Positions 45,809 to 56,631 of a stretch of DNA of 64,000 nt are shown piece after piece. The notes under the pieces were generated by a model that was not told where the DNA came from, searched no databases, and worked only from the letters and a program-made list of their open reading frames with translations. Each line of letters starts with the position of its first letter. Positions within the stretch are counted from its first letter, which is position 1. The translations under genes and the position numbers were made by a program. Origin of the DNA: Erpobdella octoculata (Eukaryota; Annelida; Clitellata; Hirudinida; Erpobdellidae); assembly GCA_963978895.1 (NCBI GenBank), contig OZ022245.1, positions 6,435,032-6,499,031 on the forward strand. The letters are read 5' to 3'.

Positions 45809-48800
45809 CTATTCTGTTAATGACGAATCACTGTCATCACGATGTTCACCGAGCGTGTTTAATGATAGAATTCTAACTGCTTTACTTTCTACTTCATCTT
45901 TTGCTTCTTCTGCAAAGTTGACAAATATGAAAAGTAAAACTAAAAAATAATTTTTTTTAAACAATGCTTTCATATAAATGGACTGAAAACTTGAAAATAA
46001 TATTAAAGTGTATGCAAAAAAAATTGAACCAATTTTTCTGTTCAGAAGATAAAAGCGCTGGGTGCTAGTGGTATATATATACAATTTTTATTACGTGCAC
46101 CAAATGAAAAATACAGTAACTTTGCTAACCTTTCACACAGTGAACATCAACAACAATAGAAATCGGAGTAGGAGCTCTTTTATTATTCCCAAAATCTTTC
46201 GCTTTTATAACACAAACACTAGAAGTTGGAGTAGGAATTCCATTATTTTCATCAAATTCTTTTGTTCTTATAACATTCCAAATTTCATCATTTAAAAATT
46301 CCACCTCTGAGACATCAGATATTTCTTTAAGAATCTCAACGAATAATCTGCAAGACGGAACATTAAATATAATCAGATTTGAGCCTAATCACTATATATC
46401 TCGAGACAATGCTACTGTAATAGCTAATTTTAAAAATTCCAAAAATATATAACAGTAACTTCAAAGTCGTGTATTAAACTAAAGTGGAGAAAACTTGACA
46501 ACTAACCCATCGATGACAAGTTTATTAAAATCTGCAGGTCTGTCACACACAGGACACATCCAGGTGGGCTTTTTCTCGTTCATCTGCAAAAAGGTGAGAG
46601 CATCGAAACACTGCAGGTGACTGCACGATGTTGCTCTACAGGGAAGTGTCATCCTCATCTTTCCTAGCTGAAATTATTAAATAAAATGTCAGAACGTTTG
46701 CCCGAAAATATTTCGCCTAATCCACAATGCACCTAAACTCTCGAAAAGTTGCAAGATCAACTTTTCACATGGAAAGGATTTAACCAACTCCAACCATTTT
46801 CAGCAAATGTTCATTCAAAAAGTTTCTAAAGCTAGACTGAAAACAATCAACAGCAAGAAATACTTTGTTACATGCTGGCTTTCTTGGTTGTTTCCAAATA
46901 TATTTATTTTTTAATAAATCAAAATTTATAGAAAAAAAGGACTGAGAAATCTTAAGATATTTCAAGCTATTTAAGTTAGAATTACTGCTTTATAAATAAG
47001 ATAAAAATGTAAACTTGTGGATACTCAATGTCCAGAATAATAGCATTTTTTAGCAAAAACTTACAGGACACAAGAATGACACTCTTAGACTTGATGTAGC
47101 AACTTCACTGTCTCTGTCTAGTGACAACAATTTCTCTTTAACTATAATGAATAATAAATAATTCTGTATAAGAAGTTATCTCTACCTGCTTATATGGTTA
47201 CATATATAATAAGCATATAAGTGATAATTAGCTACTTATATACATATAAGTGTGAATAACTCCTCAGGTGAATTTAAATATGATAAAATGCCATACAGTT
47301 ACATAATTTTTTTTTTTTTTTTTTTTATTATAGTTTATAGTCTTTTACACCATGTGTTTTAAGACGCACAGTTACATAAGTACTATCGATGCATACATGA
47401 TTCTAGCAAGTATTGGTCTGCATTACGGCCACCATTTGTCATGAAACACCGCATTTATCAACTTGTTGGACCTGCTGAGGTTCTCGACAACAATCCCCTT
47501 ATTGGAGACATATGTCTACAAAAAAGTTGTCAAACAATGGCAAAAATAGCACGACAATCTATGGCAGCTCTGGAATGTTTTTGTCAACGTTGGTGTTGTC
47601 TTGATTTTATGCTCATTCATCGTTTTATTTTGCGTATGAGTCAAATAAGATATTCCGTTTTATGTATATGACAAATAAATTTATTATTTATCAACTGTAT
47701 TTTTTTACTAATTTTACTATTTTTTTTACTAATTTTACTATTTTTTTTACTAATTTTACTATTTTTTTTACTAATTTTACTATTTTTTTTACTAATTTTA
47801 CTATATTTTTACAATACACATAATACTTTTTGATGTTTAATAAAAGCATCATGCGTAAAATACACTATTATATTGCATGATTTAGTATTTAAAATAATGT
47901 TTTGACAAAATATTGCCCTGCCCTAATAATTTTTCCCTCAAAAATCTAAAGTATTTAGGATTTAAATCATCTAGTGTTCTGACGTGCTTTTTTAAATTCT
48001 TAGAAATAACTGACACTGATTCCGAACTTTACAACGTTAATAGTAGCAATGAAGATGAGCCTCAACCATAAAAATCTAGAACTCTTCCTAGCCCTAAGGT
48101 AACTGTTAAAGGATCTAAAACAATGAAACAAACGACTCTTCAAGGTGAGACAAGAACTCTGAAGACACCTGCCGGTATGTCAGACAAACTTAAATCTGTT
48201 GACATGTGGAAACACTTCCTGTGACATCCCATAAAACCTACTGAAGAATTCGTTTTGAAAGGAATGTATCCATCGTGACAAAAAGATTTCATTTTCATCA
48301 GACGTCGGTTGCCATTCGATGCCAGCGCTATTGCCGATGTAATTGACACTCGATCTCTCTGCCGACTTTTGCCAATTAACAGTCGGCAAGACCAGCCCGG
48401 TAATTTCGGCAAGTATACAAAAGTCAGTAATGCAGACCCTTAGTTGCGAGGTCACATCAAATCAACAAATTACAATAGCATTAAACTCAATCAAATGTAT
48501 AATTTTTCTAAAAATATTTGCATTAAACTCAATTAAATGTATCATTTTTCTAAAAATATTTGCATTAAACTCATTTCAATAAATCATTTTTCTAAAAAAT
48601 ACTTGCAAAGCCATACAAATCAAAAGATTGTAACACTAACTCAATGCTTTAGTACTTTCCGGTTTGTAGAAACCATTTTCACTGAGTTTTTGTAGAAGAA
48701 TTTGAGGTGTAAGTTTTCTTACTAAAGTGATGCACACACAATGACTCTGTTATTACAATAAGTTATGGCCATATTGTGGTTTATTTGTTAAAATCATTCA

Positions 48801-51800
48801 GGATTAAGAAAACTACTAGAAAGTTATAATCAGTTATTAATCAACTGTTTATTAAAATTATAGACTGGCCAATAGAAATAGTCAGACTACCAAAGATTTT
48901 GTAGTCTTTGAACAAATAAATTACAAACTTTTATGAAACAAATAAAAAGTTATTGATTTTGCACATTATATAAACACATAACAATACTGCATTTCTGGTA
49001 TAGTGGTATAACTATTATAATAACTTTAATAATATTTGTTGTGTGGATTGTAAGAGTTGGGTCCATAAAAGGTGCAGTGGCATTTTGGGTAGTTTGAAAG
49101 ATCTTGTTGGCTTCCGTTGTAAGAGTTGTGTGGCTGGTGGTTCTGTTCAGGAAGAGTTGTTGGGCGAGGTTGAGGTTGAGCCAGGTGTAAAGGTGGAGTG
49201 TGTGACCAAGTTCTGTTACCTAGGTGACACATTAGGTTCAGGAGGAGGTGTAGATGAGGCGGTGAGAGCTAGAGTGCGTTCTGCCTGGGCTAAATTCAAA
49301 GAGTTATCTCCTATCTTGACCACCCGTGGTGCATCCTTTCATGTGAAAGGAAAGGTGTATAGGGCATGTGTTCAAAGTGTCCTTGTTTATGGCACTGAAA
49401 CATGGTCTATGAAGGTGGAGAATCTAAGAAGTTTAGAAAGGGCAGAGCGTATGATGGTTAGATGGATGTGTGGTGTTTCGTTGAATGATCGTGCACGTAG
49501 TGTGGATTTGTATAGCCTTCTGAATGTTCCTTGTGTGGCTGATGTGGTGAGACGTGGAAGACTAAGGTGGTTTGGACATTTGGAGCGCAAAAGTGCAGAT
49601 GATTGGGTTTCGGCAATTAGAGATGTGGATGTTGTAGGAGTGAAAAGTAAAGGTAGAAGTAGGAAGACTTGGTGGGAATGTGTGAAGAAAGACATGGATG
49701 AGCTCGGCCTGAAGCGGCAGTCTGCCCTGGATCGTGACTTGTGGAGGGGCCTGATATGGAAAAACGTCCAACCCTAGCATAGCGTGGAATAGGGACGTTT
49801 CAAAAATAAATGATGATGATGATGATGATGATAATAAAAATTATTGATTTTGCATGTGATATAAACACATAACAATACTGCATTGATGATATAATGGTAG
49901 GGATGTGTAAAACAGTAAACTGGTAACCAGCTTCCATTTGTTATTTTATTTTGCCTTCCTTTCTTCCTCAGTCCAGATAGTTCAGCAGATAACTTGTTCT
50001 ACTCTTGATTTATTGTTGACAGAGATGTTGCAAGTACTTATGGTGCGAGTACGAGTATCAAGTACTATATCTCTGCTACTCAGTACTGAGTGGAGTACCA
50101 AGGCTTCAAGTACGAGTCTGAGTACTTAAAAAATTAACTCGAATACGAGTACCAAGTACTACATCTCAATGAAAAATGCAAACTGTGCTCTAGAACTGAC
50201 TGCTTGAAAAATCACCTCAGATCCTTCCATCTCAGCATCGTGGGACCATTGAAAGAAAAAGCAACACAGCCATTGATGTCACCTGAAGCACGGTGTTTCT
50301 GTGGAGTGGTTGTCGACAATGAGAGGACTGGTGTGCGGGAAGAAAATTGCATTGGTCCAGATGTTCCAAGAATCTGATGAGCACCAGTCGCTCCAGTAGT
50401 TTAGAGAAAACCGAAAGATTTGAAATGGGATGATGAGAATTAACATCAGTAGGGTTCAGCGTAGATTTCTTCATTAATGGAGTGACGTAAGATAATTTAA
50501 AGATGAGTGGGACTGTACCGGAACTGCCATAGTGATGAGACACTTAACTATAAAATAAAAACTCATTGGTTCTAACAGCACCCGCATCATTAACATCTTC
50601 GGCTTTAAAAGTGCTGCCTTGTTTATGATAGTAAAAATACAACACTAAAAAATTGATGCTAAATTTCTTTCTAAAGATTTAGCACTAGCTATAATCTCAC
50701 ATGCATAAAACTATAGAAACTTCAGCATAAAATTAAAACAAGTACGAAGACTATTGATGATAATACAATGAAAATAGGAAATTACATAAAAAAATATAAA
50801 AAAGCATTTTTAATGAATTAAACTGTTTAACCTTATTTTCTTCAACGTTCCACGAGACAGTGAGATAGTTAATCGTGACAGATGACAAAGTACACAGCTG
50901 TGTAATATCTACAGGGCCGTTCGGTCTTCTCAGCTCGGCATCCAGCTCACTCCTCGAAATAGGCTCCTGAAATAATTAACTATTCATAAACCTTTCACTT
51001 TTGAAATATGTTCAAATCTCTAAAAAACCCACGGGAAGCATGGCTTCGATACCATTGACCTTGACACAGACACCAGACGGAAAGCAATCAGATTCTACAC
51101 ACGAGTTGTCGATAAGACAAAAGCGAAGATGGACTTGAACTGTAAACTCGGTTTGACCACAAATAGTTTCTTTTCTTTTTAAATAAAACAAATATATTAA
51201 TTAACTAGCGGTGTTACCTGGCGTTGCCCGGGGTTTTTAGAAGTTTTATATGGCATTTCTCTCTTGCTCCCGTTTCCTCACCCGCTTGCTTTCTCGTTTT
51301 TAATTATCTAATTATAATAAAAAACAAATACAAACTGGAATCAATATTATTAAAACGGCAAACCAACAAACCTCCAATCAAAGACTTCTTTAATGTGACT
51401 ATCTGTTAGATGGAAGCACATCTGACACTCTTGTTGTTCTGCATTTGGCCTGGAAACTGTTTTAGACCAAACAATATGATGTGCTGCCCCAAAACTCCAA
51501 AGAAACACCACAGGAGAAAACTAGATCTCACATACTTAGTCTGACGGGCATCATAACATCGGCAACGACATCATAGAACAGAAGCTGTTTCAGTTGAACT
51601 TCTCGAGGATGGCTTTGAATGCTCTCGTCGCTCGAGTACGAGCAGTTCATCTGTTCTGAGAAATTTAAACTGATTTCACTGCTTGCAACTTTTGTGGCAT
51701 TGGCTGAAAGAAATTAATTTAGTAGATTATTATTATAAATGCTTAACACATGAAGATCTTAGCTTTAAAACATCGGCATTATCACAAATAAAGTTATTAT

Positions 51801-54800
51801 TGAAAAAACTACTTCAAATAAGTGATGTATAAATATTTTTTTAACAAGCAATATTTATAATTTAATATATGCAAACAATGAACTGGGCGTTTGTTTAATC
51901 TCCTGCCTGTGTATATACAGCTTGGCAAATTTTTTTTGAAGGAAATAAGCAAGAAGCTTTTAAAAAAAATTTGTTGCTTTTTTATAGACATCATTTACTT
52001 AAAAATTAAAAAACATTATTTTGTGAATTTAAAATAAAATCATCATGACTTTAGAGCAGCAGCATTTTAACCCCTTAAGACCATTAGAGTTGTAATGATA
52101 AATATAAGAAAAAAAATTACGATTGGTAGTGTGTTGAGGTATCTGTGGTGGTTTTAAAAAATTTTATACAGCAGGGTGTTATAATTCTGCCATGGGTATG
52201 TACGCATAGGTGGATGGGGTCTGAAATAGAGGTGTGTGTGGGGACAACTTTTCGCCCCCATCCCCAACCATCCCCGTGAGTCTCATCCCCATCCCTATCC
52301 ATCCCCACCAGTATCATCCCCATCCCCATCCATCCCCCGCACTTTTTATCCAAATTTTTAATCAATCCTGTACTAGACATTATTTTTCAGTACATCATTT
52401 CAACCCAACTATAACTTAAGTGTTGATATATAGAATTATAATTACACCGTAATATGACTCAATACAATTTATTTATATTTAGTCCATGAATAAATAAAAG
52501 TCGATATGAGTGCTTAAACCACTCGTACCATCGCACGATTTTCACTTAGGATTTAATTGGATTTTACACATTTACCGCAAAAACTCGTCCCCATCACCGC
52601 GGTATTCCCGCAACGGTTTTTCCACCCCCACGGTGACCCCGCAACGTCATCCCCATTACCGCAGTATTCCCGCATCATTCGTCCCCATTTCCGCGGAATT
52701 ACCGCAAAATACGCCTTATTCCCGCTATCCCCACTACCGTGCACACCTCTAGTCTGAAAATGCACGAGATGCAACAGAGGGGAGGGGGGCTTCAAAACCT
52801 GTAGTTTATTGCATATGTAATTTATGGATGGCCCCTAAACTGTTTTACATGAATAACAAGTGAATCAAAAAACAAAGTTTTTTAAAAACACACTTTTATA
52901 TAATCGATTGTTTAGGCCACATTCCGTTACATAAACAACGAGTATATTAGCATAGACAATAAATAGTTCGACGAAAATATCACAAATAATTGTTTAATTA
53001 AATTTTGTCCAATCGATCCGAAAATTTGATAGAATGCATTGTTAATCAGTTCGGAGGTATGTTTAAATTTTTAAGTCTCTAGCTCATCGGGAAGTTAGTT
53101 TCAAATCGATTGCAAATTTTGACTACAGATCGACAGACAGAGAAGTCAAGTTAAGTAAAAGTGTGTAAAAAGAAGACATAATTCAACATCTATCGTTATT
53201 GGTTGCCAATGACTTGACCCATACGACTCAAGGTATCTACATAAGAACTATGATTAATTAATAATTTTTAATCTGCAAAGTCTTGATGATTAGATCTCAG
53301 AGCAATACTTGCATGTGAATTGTTTTCAAAAATAATTTGTGCTAACATGCAAAAAAATCAAAGAAAAAATGGATTTTTTCTTCGGCAAATTTCGACTTTG
53401 CACTTCGACCAAAAAGTCTTTTCAAAAACTAAATTTTTAATTTTTTAAAAGTTTTGAATAAAGTGTTGAATAAAACGAAAACATATTAATTTTTCAAATT
53501 GGTGAAATCGTATAAAATTAATTAGTCCTTGGGTCACTGGTGACCAATCGGTTTTAAGGGGTTAAGTGCATCGACATTGCACTTTGTGAAATGATATATA
53601 TTTCAGTCTTAAAACTCAATGTCACAAACATAAACACCATAGAAGCTAATATATAGATTGCTTTAAATTATAATGAAAAAGAAAGACAATCACCAACCCT
53701 GTTTTTTGTGATTCAGGGGATGATCAGAAGTTAATCTAACAGACAATCTCTGAGATCCTTTTTCATAAAACTCTTCGATCTTCTCCTGGACTTGCACAGG
53801 CAAACCTTTTTTGATGAAATTTAACATTCTCATAATCAGCTCTTTCTTAGTTCCTGTTTGCCTTTTGTTGGCCATACATAACAGCTGCTGAAGTTCCGAC
53901 ATACGGAGAGACATTACCATCTCCTAAAATTGTCACAGTAAAACCAATGATCAATTATATAATAAAGATTATTATTGTAGTAGTCTATATCTTGACCTAT
54001 GGCTCATTGCTGTGGCATTTTTAAACCTAACTTACGCCCTGATTTCAAAACTATGACCTACCCAAATTCACCTAATAATGGTTTATTTATTACACTAATT
54101 CTTATTTGAGTATAAAATATGATGTACCTCTTAACAATTAAAACTTTTAATGCTATCTCCCTACCACTCCTCATGTTCGTTTTCAAATGTCCAAATCTAA
54201 TGCAATCGAACTCTAATTGTGGAATCCTATGTTCTAATAAATACACTCTACTATAAGTACTATTTCTTTTAGCATTCTATATCCACAAAACCATCTACAT
54301 TTTTCTCTCACAACGTTGATGCCACTCATTGCTTCCTAACAAGGCCTGCATACTTTTTAGAACAGTACACTGGAGCTTAGTAAAAACTGGCACAGAAATT
54401 TTAAATTAAATTACCAAGCAAGATGACAGCTGCCCCACTCTCACAGCCCAACCAAACAACTGCTACTCTCCTTAACAAATCCTGCAGCTTTTATAACTTG
54501 CTAACACTGACATTGCTTACCTTTTGAAAAGCAAAATATTCTTGATGTTGATGTTTTTGTCGATGTTCTGCTTTTGCCAGCCGACGTTTAACAGCTTGCT
54601 CACGTTGTTTAGAACGTCGTAACTCCGTTTCCTCTGCAGTTTCATTGCTTCGTTTAATAGCAACTCGCAATCTATTAATAGCAAGCCGACTTTTGACTGC
54701 CTCGGTATTTTCACACTTTCTACGTTTAGCCGCGTCAAATCGTTGTTTACTCAGTCGCAACTCTGTTTCTTCAGCAGTTTCGTTTTTCCGCCGTAGAGCT

Positions 54801-54922
54801 TGTCTATTTTTGTTATATTCACGGATTCGAAGTTTTTCTTCTTCAGACCGGTTGGCTCGATATTTTCTTTGGCGTATTTTGTCTCCAGCTCCATCCAAAC
54901 GCTGTCTTTTCTTTTTGGGCAT
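45809..54922 (-). CDS. PIAS: PIAS-type SUMO E3 ligase with N-terminal STPR repeats, 11 exons, complete
   Basis: Model of 606 aa. Exons: 54922-54521, 53923-53698, 51703-51536, 51456-51372, 51174-51033, 50966-50832, 48746-48641, 47141-47065, 46667-46507, 46347-46130, 45909-45809. Exon 1 (134 codons) is basic and made of four 23-residue repeats (24-46, 47-69, 70-92, 93-115; core [14 protein letters not shown]), the STPR pattern known as a DNA-binding domain in Bombyx FMBP-1 and ZNF821. It splices (CAAAAG|GTAAGC ... TTTTAG|GAGATG, phase 0) to a SAP domain ([14 protein letters not shown]), then the PINIT domain (exons 3-7), the SP-RING ([37 protein letters not shown]; exons 8-9) and a tail with a possible SUMO-interacting run (VRILSL) followed by acidic/Ser residues. 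PIAS proteins transfer SUMO to nuclear targets and bind A/T-rich DNA through SAP. Intron 6 carries LINE insertions. Confidence 0.94.
45985..46066. repeat. second copy of the AGATAAAAGCGCTGGG repeat
   Basis: Matches 32280-32386 over its length; lies in the last PIAS intron. Confidence 0.5.
47700..47806. repeat. tandem ~22-bp repeat TTTTTTACTAATTTTACTAT
   Basis: Five to six near-identical units in PIAS intron 7. Confidence 0.9.
48000..48260 (+). other. possible decayed coding fragment in PIAS intron 7
   Basis: The plus strand reads as a lysine/serine-rich open stretch broken by stops (for example [18 protein letters not shown] and [12 protein letters not shown]). No family recognised; a transposon scrap is most likely. 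Confidence 0.25.
48479..48605. repeat. three tandem ~43-bp units
   Basis: Units share TTTTTCTAAAAATATTTGCA and TTAAACTCA; the third is diverged. PIAS intron 7. Confidence 0.85.
49020..49840 (+). mobile_element. 5'-truncated LINE (ORF2 C-terminus) with (GAT)n tail and long flanking duplication
   Basis: An intact plus-strand frame (49043-49777) encodes the ORF2 end of a non-LTR retrotransposon: a CCHC/PHD-like knuckle ([12 protein letters not shown]), then [39 protein letters not shown] and [10 protein letters not shown]. After the stop come AATAAATGATGATGATGATGA, a typical short tail. About 60 bp flanking the insertion (48951-49010) is repeated at 49842-49900 with few differences. The open frame and clean tail suggest a fairly recent insertion into PIAS intron 6. 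Confidence 0.85.
50019..50166. mobile_element. Tol2-like fold-back element of GAGTACGAGTA words
   Basis: Starts CAGAGATGTTGCAAGTACTT; the right end read inward is GAGATGTAGTACTT. Between them is a degenerate string of GAGTACGAGTATCAAGTACT words. hAT elements such as Tol2 have CAGAGGTGTAAAGTACTT ends and comparable self-similar ends. PIAS intron 6. Confidence 0.6.
50232..50543 (-). mobile_element. CR1-like LINE reverse-transcriptase fragment
   Basis: Minus-strand frame with [39 protein letters not shown] and [12 protein letters not shown], which match the palm start of CR1-clade reverse transcriptases (usual form LVTPLLKKPxLDPxxxNNYRPISNLxFLSKLLERxV). Ends truncated; in PIAS intron 6. Confidence 0.85.
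51205..51300 (+). repeat. GCGTTGCCCGGGG repeat copy
   Basis: ACTAGCGGTGTTACCTGGCG, TTGCCCGGGG, then CTCTCTTGCTCCCGTTTCC; same family as 16670 and 30130. It lies in a short PIAS intron between two PINIT exons. Confidence 0.65.
52228..52751. mobile_element. hAT-like element with CATCCCC and CCGCGG text interior
   Basis: The ends TAGAGGTGTG and CACACCTCTA are inverted repeats. The interior is almost wholly reiterated words: CCCCATCCATCC near the left, CCCCAT-CCGCGGTATTCCCGC near the right. Lies in PIAS intron 2 (53697-51704). No transposase. Confidence 0.65.
52760..53690. other. PIAS intron 2, remainder
   Basis: AT-rich; no ORF or shared repeat recognised. CTTAAGACC-type sequence near 52075 and GGTTTTAAGGGGTTAAG near 53560 are roughly complementary and may mark the outer ends of an older element (about 52070-53565) that contains the 52228-52751 element. 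Confidence 0.35.
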
Positions 54923-55071
54923 TGCTGTATAAATGAAAAATCGGGTAAAAATGCCATGCAGAAAAGCTGATAATTCTATAAATAAAACCCTTTTTTGTGT
55001 AAATTGAAAAGTGAAAAATAGTAAACAGTAATGCAGAGTACTATATCGTTACTATTATTAACTATAGTAAG

Positions 55072-55936
55072 TAGAGATACACCAATTGTCGGCTTGCTAT
55101 CGGTATCAGCCGATTATCGGCAAAACAGCTGTTTGGAGCTATTCAGACTTCGGCTGTTTTACAATCGGTGTCGGCCGATATCGGTACGAGCCGATTAGTG
55201 TTATTTTTATTCGTGCAAAATGCAGAAAATATGCTTTCAGTTAATATGCATTGATAAATCAATTTTTTTTACACAATTATAATTAAATACACCAACAAAT
55301 ACAATAGTAACATAAGATTCTCCGCTTTTTTGCAGCCAGACAATTGCCAATCAAAATGTTTGAGCACAGGACCACTAAAAAGATGCTCGCTTGCTACTTT
55401 GGTACTCTATTCGTTTAAGGACTTACAACAGAAGCCAACTTCATCATACCATCGTTTAACTGCTTTCCTGTTATAAACTGTCAATTTAGAAAAATTCCAA
55501 ACCAAGCTTTTATTCAAGCTCTCACCCATTATCCTAGAGAAACGTTGAAGAGAATATAACAAACACAGAGTGGATCTAAGTGTAAATCGGTGGTGTTGCA
55601 ATCGCTCCATTTCTGCATATACTAATTTGAATCTATTAGAAAAAGTCTTTGAGAAGCGGTCCGGGGAATTCGAACAAATATATGGGTAACATGTGATTTT
55701 ATAAAAAAAAAAAACTATTTCTCAATGTCACATTTTAGTTTTCGGTAAAATTTACTGGGTAAATGATGATGCATTTTTATGTACATTTAAGTAAGTTTAA
55801 TTTAATTGCAGTTTAACTGGTAAGTGCCAGCCAGTGCGAAATATTAATATTTATTATTTGACAATGGTACACATATTAATGAATAAACAAGTTTTAATCT
55901 GTAATTGGCCATTGCATTATTGGTGCACCTCTAATG
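55072..55936. mobile_element. hAT-like element with ATCGGCCGAT text interior
   Basis: Left end TAGAGATACACCAAT; right end read inward is TAGAGGTGCACCAAT. The left 130 bp is a string of CGGTATCAGCCGATTATCGG-type words. Elements with TAGAGGTGCACCGAT ends and such text are known among animal hAT families. A short minus-strand frame at 55610-55407 lies inside but is not recognisable. Lies upstream of the PIAS start. Confidence 0.65.
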
Positions 55937-56630
55937 TAAGTATAGTTAAGTACAATAGCTATACAGCTATAGTAACCATGCCATAGCAAGGAGTAGTATG
56001 GCAACCAGCTAGATACAGCATGCTAAATATACATACTTCTTTCATTTCACTACACCCCAAAAATTCAACAAAAATTGTATTACACATTTTCTAGTGCAGT
56101 GTAGCATATGGGATATTAATTATGGTCAGTGCTATTGACAGTGACGTTAAGACTATTGGCAGTGTGAGCTGAAAACTGTACACAATAGTTCAATAGTGCC
56201 AATGCAATTAACACTAAGAAGTTAGTGCTCAAAAATGGTTTTTGCAGCAAAATTTTTTCATACCCTAATTAGCCTAGCCAGAGATGAATACTCCAACAAG
56301 TACCGTATATACTCGGGTATAACTTTGAGAAATTTATACCTTTTTTAGGAGGCCAAAAACCGACTTCGAGGTAATCTTTCACACAAACGGCCCGATGTGG
56401 CGGATAATAATTAATATTAATTAATAATAATATAAGTTATAGGAGACAACCAATCCGTAATAATATATGTTATAGGCTATAGGAGACAACCAATCCGTGT
56501 TTTTATTTAAAGTTTCACGTATGGGCAAAATAGTAAAAATACAAATTCAATGATCCAAAATCCAAAGATCCCAAGATTCGGTAATCCCCGATCTCTATAT
56601 ACTATAACTGATCAGTTATTTTATTGAGAT
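55937..56630. other. intergenic DNA with TACCGTATATACTCGGGTATAA repeat
   Basis: Around 56302 begins CCGTATATACTCGGGTATAA, a head common to small dispersed elements in invertebrates. A ~28-bp unit containing TATAGGAGACAACCAATCCG is duplicated at about 56437 and 56477. No gene seen. Confidence 0.4.
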
Positions 56631-56631
56631 A

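Noticed and set aside
47285..47330. Poly-T run as a retrogene poly(A) tail
   Set aside because: No processed gene or target duplication next to it; the nearby 76-codon ORF has no recognisable match.
49387..49780. Minus-strand ORFs of 72-102 codons
   Set aside because: Antisense to the LINE ORF2 fragment.
52117..52795. Gly/Asp/Met- or His/Pro-rich ORFs
   Set aside because: Products of the CATCCCC and CCGCGG words of a transposon.
54491..54520. Read-through end of the STPR ORF (VSNVSVSKL) as a standalone protein
   Set aside because: Possible, but the strong GTAAGC donor and matching phase with the SAP exon make the fusion the better model; kept as the main refuting alternative.
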